The position numbers and the translations under genes are program-made. The notes under the pieces are model-generated. The model ran no database searches and was not told the DNA's origin. It saw only the letters and a list, made by a program, of their open reading frames with translations. Shown piece after piece: positions 56,908-64,000 of a stretch of DNA of 64,000 nt. Origin of the DNA: Porodaedalea pini. Lineage: Eukaryota > Basidiomycota > Agaricomycetes > Hymenochaetales > Hymenochaetaceae. Positions within the stretch are counted from its first letter, which is position 1. Each line of letters starts with the position of its first letter. The stretch is taken from contig NBAY01000015.1 in the NCBI GenBank assembly GCA_002794775.1, positions 310,001-374,000 of the forward strand. The letters are read 5' to 3'.

Positions 56908-58938
56908 AACTGTCAAGTGAAGAGCGCTTCATGCGCTCGACGTCAATGAGTGGTGGGCACGGTGGCCTTCCATTCGCAGGCGGGTGTCCATCGCCTATGG
57001 TTCGCTCTTCCAGTCAGGTGGCGCGGGCGCTGTGGGCAACAAGCGTACGCGTAGGAAATGTGGCGGCTCAACACGCAACACGTCGGACCGTATCAGCGCT
57101 TCTGCCAATCAGTTCAAAGTGAACGCTACTTCCTCCTTCGAACACGTCGCGCCGCTCGAGCAGTCTGCGAACCGCTGGGCCGCGGGCAGCACGTCCAGGT
57201 GTGGGGCCTCAATTGACACAGACTCACCTGAGATTGTGGACAAGAAAGTCCATTTGCTGCTCAACAAGCCCACTATCGAGAAGTTGGAGTCCATCTCAAA
57301 CCAGATCATTGCGTGGGCAAACAAGAGTGAGAGTGAGAAGGATGGGCGTACGCTCATTCAGCTCATTCGGCTTGTGTTCGAGAAGGCAACGGATGAGGCG
57401 GCCTGGAGTGAGATGTATGCTCGCTTGTGCCATAAGATGATGGAGCAGATCAGTCCGAACGTGCAGGATGATGGTATCCGCAATGCTGAGGACAAGCCGA
57501 TTACAGGTGATCAACTTTTCCGTAAGTACCTTCTGAATCGCTGTCAGGAAGACTTCGAGCGCGGCTGGACGCAGAAGGAGTCGATGGCGGCAGCGGCTCT
57601 CGTGAAGACGACAGAGGATCAGGCTGTCAAGGATGCCAACGAAAAGGAAGAAAACAAGGAGGCTGGCGAGAGTGCGCTGTACTCGGACGAATACCACACT
57701 GCTCAGAAGGCCAAGCGTCAAGGTCTCGGACTCGTCAAGTTCATTGGTGAGCTCTTCAATCTTCAGATGCTCATGGAGCGTATCACGTATGAGTGTATCA
57801 AGAAGCTGCTCAGCAACGTCGACAATCGCGAGGAGGAAGAGATCGAAATTTTATGTAAACTACTGACAAGTGTTTGTCAGGCGCTCGATACCTCTAAGGC
57901 TCGCGGACACATGGATGTCTATTTCAGTCGGATGAAGGAGCTTGCAAAGAGTAGCAACGTGTCGTCTCGTATGCAGTTCATGTTACAAGTGCGTACCTTC
58001 TGTTTCATAGCCTTTCGTTGAGCTGACTTTCTTGGACAGGATGTGATTGAATTGCGGGAAAGGAAACGGACTACCCGCAACTTGGTCGCTGCTCCGTCGA
58101 CAATCGCCCAGATCCATGAGGCTGTACGCGCTCTTGCTTTGTTAGCAAATTTCACTTGTGCTTACCAATATACAGGCCGCGAAAGAGAAGGCACGACAGG
58201 AGCAACATAACTTGGCACAGTCGGCCATGTTTCGTGGTGGTTCACGCCGTGGTCATGATCGTGACGGAAATGCTCAAGTGGGTCCTGACGGATGGGCTGT
58301 CGCCTCTGGTCCTTCGAGGCCTGCAAACAAGGCGGGCGATCTGACGAACTTTGGCAGAATTCAGAATGGCAGTGGAACGATGAACTTCGGACCAGCTAGC
58401 GTCTTCACGAAGAAGGGAGACAGCAAGCGTAACAGTGCGAGCCTTTCAAGGACAAATTCGAACACGAACATGTTCCAGATGCTGCAGGCCGCTGAGGCCG
58501 CTAATGAGGCTCCTACTACATCCTCGTCTCGTCCAAGTCGCCTGTCAAGCCGTACAACGAGCGTCGACTTGACCCACAATGCACCTGTGGAACCTGCCCA
58601 GCCTGCTCAGCGTCCCAGACTTAACCTGCTTCCGCGTTCGACCCTTACAGGAGAAGTCGGAGAATAGTCCCGCTGAGACTCATGACGGCGAGGAGGGCGA
58701 GGAGGACGAGATTCTCGAGAAGGACTCTGGGAAAATTGTCGATGTCGAAGGAGCAAGCGGAAAAGAAGATTGACCAGGAACGCAAGGAGTTCTTCGCTAT
58801 CCGCGATCTCGACGATGCGGAAGAGTATTTCTCTGTACTTCCCTCGGAGCATCAACATCTTCTCGTCGAGAAGCTTGTCATGTCTGCTATTGAGGCGAAG
58901 GAGGCTGATGCCAAACTCGTTGCCGACCTGTTTGAGCG
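56908..58938 (+). pseudogene. eIF4G fragment (MIF4G domain and start of MA3)
   Basis: This is the middle-to-C-terminal part of translation initiation factor eIF4G, the scaffold joining eIF4E, eIF4A and eIF3. It opens with an SEERFMRSTS motif (about 56915). One base is missing near 57016, after which the frame continues through the MIF4G domain (DKKVHLLLNKPTIEKLESI to SRMQFMLQDVIELRERK, about 57240-58070). Two introns remain (57989-58039 and 58124-58175). A serine-rich linker follows (to 58640), then two more frame changes, then the start of MA3 (KEFFAIRDLDDAEEYF, about 58786) ending at LVADLFERA. The N-terminus and the rest of MA3 are absent. Retained introns mean it was copied as DNA. Confidence 0.88.
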
Positions 58939-59560
58939 TGCACCGTATCAGCGCTGCTACCAGCCCGTTCAATGCGAATGTCGCTCCCTCGTCGAAACCG
59001 ATGCCAACACGTCCCCGAAGGTTGTCACGGTGCTTGATGCATCGCTCGCATCATCGACTTCCCCCTTCGCCGTACGTGCACTCGCCTCCAATTATACTGT
59101 CTTCCTCTCTGGAACTAACATTGCGTCATACTTGCGCATTCTCGGAACCGGGGAGATCAAGCTTCACGAAGTAGACTTCGCGACACTCAAGACCGATGCT
59201 GCGGCGCCTGCTCCGCCCACGTCTGCAATTGCCATTCAGGAAAAGGCGGCGAAAGAGGAAGGGAGAAACGACGGCGCCGTGAAGGCTGCGTTTGGCGTGA
59301 AGAAAGAGGTCGACTTTCCGATATCGTATACGAACGTGTGCTGATTGTTCTGTAATCCTCACTTAGTGCTGACAAGTATCATAGGTGCTGATCAAGGCCG
59401 ATATGTTAGACTACTACAGCGTTAGTGGATGCTGCAGTCTTAATCACTGGCTGCACATCATCTTGGAAGCAGTACAAGGTATTTTGAAAAAACAAGCATC
59501 TGCATCTCAGGTCCTTACTTGCCAACAGAACGGTTCAACGCAAGAATCAAGGAGATGGGT
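58939..59560 (+). pseudogene. Prolyl-tRNA synthetase fragment 1 (N-terminal)
   Basis: After a 50-bp junction sequence that resembles 57088-57145, the frame carries the N-terminal region of eukaryotic-type ProRS: LDASLASSTSPFAVRALAS, GTNIASYLRILGTGEIKLHEVD, then KKEVDFP. An intron (about 59338-59384) leads to VLIKADMLDYYSVSGC at 59392-59432. It decays after LEAVQ. A 220-codon frame (58682-59344) joins the MA3 start of eIF4G to this part without a stop. ProRS charges tRNA-Pro in the cytosol; this fragment lacks the catalytic core. Confidence 0.85.
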
Positions 59561-60915
59561 GAGTGCAGAGCACTCACATCATCGACTTCCCTCTTCGCCG
59601 TACATGCACTCGCCTCTGATTTTATTGTCTTCCTCCCTGGAACCAACATTGCTTCATACTGGCGTGCTCTCGAAACGGGGAGACCAAGCTTCACGAGGTA
59701 GATTTCGTGGAACTCAAGGCCGAGGCTGTGGTGCCTGCTGTGTGCACGTCTGCAATTGCCGCCCAGGAAAAGGCAACGAAAGAGGAAGGGAGAATTGACG
59801 GCACGGTGAAGATTGCTATTGGCATGAAGAAAGAGGTCGACTTTCCGGGTTGGTATACGAACGTGCGTTGATTGTTCTGTAACCCCTCACTTTGTGCTGA
59901 CAAGTATTATAGGCGCTGATTAAGGTCGATATGACATGCGTCTTCAGAGGGAGCTCCGAGCTTGAGGAGCCCATAGCAATCCGTCCGACTACAGAAACGG
60001 CTATGTATCCCTACTACACCAAATGTATCAAGAGCTATCGTGATCTACCCCTCAAGCCCAACCAGTGGATCAGTGTTGCGCGCTGGGAGTCCAAGAGCCC
60101 CCAGCCGTTCCTCCGTACGCGCGAGTTCCTATGACAGGAAGGCCACACTGCGCATTTCACGAAGGAGGCCGACACTGAAGTACGGGTAATTCTCAATTTA
60201 CATCGTCGCGTGTACGAGGTGCTGCTCACCGTACTCGTCATCACAGGCATCAAGTCGGACAAGGAGAAGTTTGCCGGTGGTCTTTACATGACGACCGGCC
60301 GTGGCATCCAAGCTGCGACGTCGCATTGCCTTGGCCAAGACTTCTCACGGCCAGAGATGTTCAACGTCGTGGTCTCAGACCTGGACGATCCGCAGGGTAC
60401 GGGTCCGAACGGTGGTAAATTATTCTGTGGCAGAACTCGTGAGGCCTTAGCACGCGCATGGTCGGAATCATGGTCATGATTCGCGGCGACAACCAGGATC
60501 TTGTTCCCCATCACGCATCGCTCGCGTCCAAGCAATCGTTGTCCCCTGCGGTATCACCATGCACACTAATAAGCAGGAGTTATACGACCGCTGTGAGGAG
60601 CTCGCGAAGACGCTCAGGAAAGCTCGAAGGTGGATGTACGGAACGGCGACACTCCTGGCTACAAGTTCAACGACTGGGAACAGAAGGCGCGAAAATTCAA
60701 TTCTTCCTTATTTCTCGGTTTTCCTGTGGTCTTACAAATGGCTTTTTGTCCAGGTGTTCCACTTTACCTTGAACTCGGTCCGGTTGATATCCAGAAGAAG
60801 CAAATACTTTCTGTGCGACGTGATACGGGCTTGAAGGAGACTGCCGTACCTGCACTTCTCAAGACTATCCAACAGGAGATGTTCGAGCACGCGAAGGCAA
60901 GGTACATGTCTTGCC
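59561..60915 (+). pseudogene. Prolyl-tRNA synthetase fragment 2 (N-terminal to C-terminal)
   Basis: A second copy of the N-terminal block (59580-59870, frameshifted) passes through an intron (about 59861-59912) to LIKVDM, then jumps to the class II core: [33 protein letters not shown] (about 59955-60135). A TGA replaces the next Trp codon. GIKSDKEKFAGGLYMTTGRGIQAATSHCLGQ follows (60247-60340), then GIMVMIRGDNQDLV, VPCGITMHTNKQELYDRCEELAKTLRKA (60540-60625), and the C-terminal part VDVRNGD..GYKFNDWEQKA to AVRRDTG-like (60630-60830). Several segments are missing or out of frame. Confidence 0.85.
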
Positions 60916-61187
60916 TGTGTGTCACGACAATGGGACGATGTCGTGCTGACATTGCTTCATACTTGCGTGCTCTCAAAACCGGCGAGACCAAGCTTCACAA
61001 GGTAGATTTTGTGGAACTCAAGACCGATGCTGCGGCGCGCCTCACATCGTCGCATGTACAAAAGGAGCTGCTTGCCATACCCGTCATCCCGGGCATCAAG
61101 TCTGAGAAGAAGTTCGCCGGTGGTCTGTACATGATGACCGTGAAAGGCTTCATTCCGACGACCGGCCGTGGCATCCTTTTAGTTTAG
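60916..61187 (+). pseudogene. Prolyl-tRNA synthetase fragment 3 (chimeric)
   Basis: A third copy of the N-terminal block (IASYLRALKTGETKLHKVDF, about 60952-61011) runs directly into the catalytic-domain stretch IPVIPGIKSEKKFAGGLYM and IPTTGRGI (61077-61170). This joins parts that are far apart in the real enzyme. It is open in one frame with the end of fragment 2 (60630-61187). Confidence 0.8.
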
Positions 61188-61440
61188 AATTTGTTTAAAT
61201 ACACTCAATTGCCACAAGAATCTGCAAGAAAATGATTGAAAAGTTTGGAATGCCACCTAAAACCGGTAAGAAATGGTGTGAAATGCTATTAGAATTTATT
61301 GGAATACATAGAATCTGCTCATAAATCATACGATGCTTGGGATTCCGTTGGAATCGGAATCGGCCAGAATCCGTTGGAATTGCTTGAATATTCTACAGAT
61401 TCTATATATTCTACGGTTTCTGACCAGGAGGTTTTTCCTG

Positions 61441-61620
61441 ATGGAGTCGCACCTTAGGCGTTGAGAAGCCCACTGCAAAGAAGACCTTGTCATCGTACTC
61501 AGGGGTCGAACTGAAGAGAGGTCATTCTGCCTCCATCCGAGTCTTCTCCCATGCCATTCGATTTCATAATCATATTTTGTATTCAAAGACGCAATGGATG
61601 GTGAGGATCGAGAATGAAGC
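61441..61620 (-). pseudogene. Copy B of the 1124-residue gene, resumed beyond the insertion
   Basis: The minus strand aligns with exon 5 of the intact gene around 10990-10870 (the aaggtgcag/cgcacctta junction, then the ttctttgcag..gacgaggtcttc block reversed). It continues the alignment cut at 55551. Similarity fades by about 61620. Confidence 0.65.
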
Positions 61621-62059
61621 GACAGTGAAGGAAAGTACGAGTTGAGACTCGGAACACAGCCTTTCGAGCTTTGAATCCGTATTACTTATCCGAGTCAGCT
61701 ATGCCCTTTTTTTTCCTGAGTTGTTGTGTGTGAGCCTGAGTGACCTTTGATTGCAGGACGAGCGAAGGGGAGTCTGTAAAAACTGGAGAGGTAATTTCAT
61801 GGTGCAGTGGAGGTGTTGGAGGGAGTGAGTGAATCAAAGAGTTTGCGCAGGTTACTTATGATGAGCGGGGCGAGCGACACGGAGGAACAGTACATAGACA
61901 GTACAATTCACGAGATACTTGCTCAAGAGAGCGGGAAGCAAGGGCATGCGACTTGACCCGATTCTCGCGTGTCCAAGTCGATGCGTAGGAGAAGAGAGGA
62001 TGCAGATGCATCTATCGATGTATATTTCAGATGAAAATTTACGGCCGTAAACCATTTTA

Positions 62060-63160
62060 CATTATGGTACGAAGCCTCATAGAATTTATACAACATGTTC
62101 TTTCTCCGCTTTATATCTTTGTGCATGCTTTACCACAAGAGCTGAGCAGATCGAGCCCCGCTCAATTTATCCATTACAGCAAATCAAAAAAGTGTGAAAC
62201 ACTTATGAAAACAGCTGTAATACATGTGTCCTGACAATTACCGAGGTTCAATGTCCATTTCTTCCACCACTATTGGATCACGTTGATGATAGGCTCCACC
62301 TGTTTTGTCTTTAGCCTTTTGTTTAAGATCCTTGGCCTCCGGTGACTTAGACCATGTAACGACAACATTATAAAATATCATTCTGACTTGCTCCCTATCC
62401 ACCCCGACAGAACGTTCTACCTTCAGGAGTTCAATCTTCGGCTGTTTACTGAACAGGCCAATATTTGCTTTGCCTTTGCTACTATCTTCCTCCTCATTAT
62501 CATCTCTTTTTAACACTGAAGGTGAACAAATTCATTCATAAACCCCGAAGTTATTCTTGACACAGGGTACCCATATACTCACAGCGCAGGCCATATGCCC
62601 TTTGCAAACCCCTGTCATTTTTGACAACATACTCTTCTACGGCACAGTTGTGCTCTGAAGCAACTGGATCATATTTGCTGAACTTCAGTATGACATGTTA
62701 TAGATTCCAGTTCAAAATTATGCACTACGGCATGCATTATCATAAAGCCAGCTGTGCTCCACCATATTGCTATGTGTCTTGCGAGGGGATGCAGAACTTC
62801 TTTATTTCCAAATGGCAGGAAAAGGTGAAGTAACTGATGCATATTTATATGTAGGAATTCGGGAGCAAAGTAATCTATCCCACCCTCCAGCTAAATCAGT
62901 ATGCTAGGCTTACTGGAGCTTATGTTTAATAACGTACTTTAGTGGACATGTGCTAGTGGTTTAATGTAATTAGATTAACCTAACTTTGCAGATATTTGTG
63001 AGAAAGTGACATTAGGATTGAGTTAGTTTTCATACTTATTTCATTTGCTAGTTGGACCATTATTGGTTAAATGCAGTCATAGCAACACCCCGGAAGGCAA
63101 AAAAAAAAAACTAGTAATTATAGGAACTATGCACAATTAAGACTGATTCTGTAACAGGCC
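62060..63160. repeat. Segmental duplicate of 51010-52190
   Basis: Same orientation and landmark order as the block at 51 kb. It ends in the 3' flank of the 1124-residue gene (ctgtaacag..cttaattgtgcatag, read on the minus strand) and then joins segment C at about 63156. Confidence 0.7.
62238..62700 (-). pseudogene. Small companion-family gene, copy 3 (partial)
   Basis: On the minus strand an exon containing KYDPVASEHNCAVEEY ends in YGLRC. An intron leads to an exon starting LKRDDNEEEDSSKGKA that ends at 62238. The arrangement is the same as the copies at 13.9 and 51.2 kb, which makes the frame credible, but no start exon or known domain is seen. Confidence 0.45.
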
Positions 63161-63370
63161 CAGGATCATAAAGTAGCTTCTAAAGACACGACAGGTGGTG
63201 CACTTCCTCCAAGGACAGGATTATTGGAAGAACGGGATTTGAGATCCTGGTAATTTGTTAGAACATACATGTCAAGAAAGGAAGAATCTTGTTGGAAAGA
63301 CATAGTGATGTTTAGTAGTCTGCTGGAAGAGAGAGAGCCCATATCAAACAAATTAGAGCACCACATGGCT
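63156..63370 (-). repeat. Companion segment C, copy 2
   Basis: Reverse complement of 13733-13948 with about 85-90 percent identity by eye. It carries a 66-residue minus-strand frame related to that at 13733-13924. Function is unknown. Confidence 0.55.
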
Positions 63371-64000
63371 GCATGGGCTAGCTAAAAGTTCCCTACCAAA
63401 ATAAAATTTCCTGTCAGCAAAATGTTAACTAACCTGTGCAGGTGAGCGATGTAACACATGGAGGAGAGCCAGTTACAGAACGATGGAATGCAATATGTTA
63501 TCCTGCTGGTACTACAACTGGAATAAGACCAAATAGTGAATTTTGTTACTGCTTGTAGAAGGTCTGGTGGCGGGCTTGAGCATGACGAGCGACTAGTGAC
63601 GGGTGATCTCACATCGACTTGAGCGCGGAGGGGAGTGAGTGCGCTGACAGTGACACCACCGAGGCATGCAGTGTTCATGCTGATTCAATCAGCTTGATTT
63701 GCCTTGACCTCCTTCGCATCTGCAGCCCCACCCATCGGTGTGCTGCGTGCTTTGTGCTGCGATGCACGAGGAACGGGTCGAGTTGCAAGCCCTTGCTTCC
63801 CATTCCCTTGCACAAAGTACTGTATTGTGTGAATCATGCCATCCATGTCAAAGCACCCATATGCCTGCACAAAGATATGTAGATAAGTTGGCGGCTTGCC
63901 GTAAAGATGGCATGACCTGTAAATCTTCCGTGGTGTAAATAAATGATATAGTGAATGTATACGCACGATGATATTTCAAAAGGCATTTCGGAATTCCGTC
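63371..64000. other. Right-edge region without a supported gene
   Basis: No frame here has recognisable motifs or splice-supported continuation. Confidence 0.45.

Larger units (their letters stand above)
55552..61440. mobile_element. hAT-like element carrying eIF4G and ProRS fragments
   Basis: The ends are CAGGAAAAACCTCCTG and its reverse complement CAGGAGGTTTTTCCTG, each followed inward by (C/G)TCAGAAAC and dense tagaatt/gaatct subterminal motifs (55570-55800 and 61190-61430). Both flanks are adjoining parts of the same pseudogene (copy B of the 1124-residue gene), so this is an insertion of 5889 bp. The octamers outside, gatgacat and atggagtc, both align with one gene octamer but are heavily mutated, so an 8-bp duplication is only suggested. 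CAGG-type ends recall hAT elements. No transposase is seen; the cargo is host-gene fragments. Confidence 0.75.

Noticed and set aside
56600..61190. Intact eIF4G and ProRS genes
   Set aside because: Both lack large parts, carry frameshifts and stops, and ProRS segments are duplicated and out of order. They are fragments in a mobile element.

Overview
The window looks like nuclear DNA of a filamentous basidiomycete, most likely an Agaricomycete. The genes are split by many 50-70 bp GT..AG introns. Host fragments resemble Pho80/Pcl-type cyclin, eIF4G and eukaryotic prolyl-tRNA synthetase, and the repeats are Ty3/Gypsy chromoviruses plus TA-flanked foldback elements. No rRNA, convincing tRNA, CRISPR or bacterial-style operon is visible. 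The species cannot be named from this sequence.

Only two genes look intact. At 9126-13010 (+) a 10-exon gene encodes a 1124-residue protein of unknown function built from three internal repeats. At 44517-48888 (-) a 4-exon gene encodes a Ser/Pro-rich protein of about 1370 residues. An HNH-nuclease-like gene at 42198-43524 (+) is recognisable but appears frameshifted.

The rest is mostly repeats. Two copies of a 5.04 kb element (1795-6831 and 17716-22755) share a perfect 15-bp terminal inverted repeat and carry a decayed Pcl-like cyclin gene plus an unrecognised opposite-strand gene, with no transposase seen. From 24.3 to 41.1 kb a transposase-like relic is broken by a minus-strand Gypsy element (24722-38033), itself broken by a plus-strand Gypsy element (26071-33049), and by a solo LTR (39702-40140); target duplications support each insertion. 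Two small TA-flanked inverted-repeat elements follow at 41.2-42.0 kb. Larger foldback elements lie at 1.5, 15.1, 53.5 and 55.9 kb.

From 51 to 63.4 kb (and in inverted form at 12.8-15.1 kb) there are truncated copies of the 1124-residue gene and of a small companion family. One of these copies is split by a 5.9 kb hAT-like element (55552-61440) whose cargo is a jumble of eIF4G and prolyl-tRNA synthetase fragments that still hold introns.

The mutation pattern is consistent. In the retroelements nearly all in-frame stops are TGA where the family has arginine, and repeat copies differ mostly by CpG-to-TpG/CpA transitions. This points to deamination of methylated CpG, or a RIP-like process, acting on repeats.
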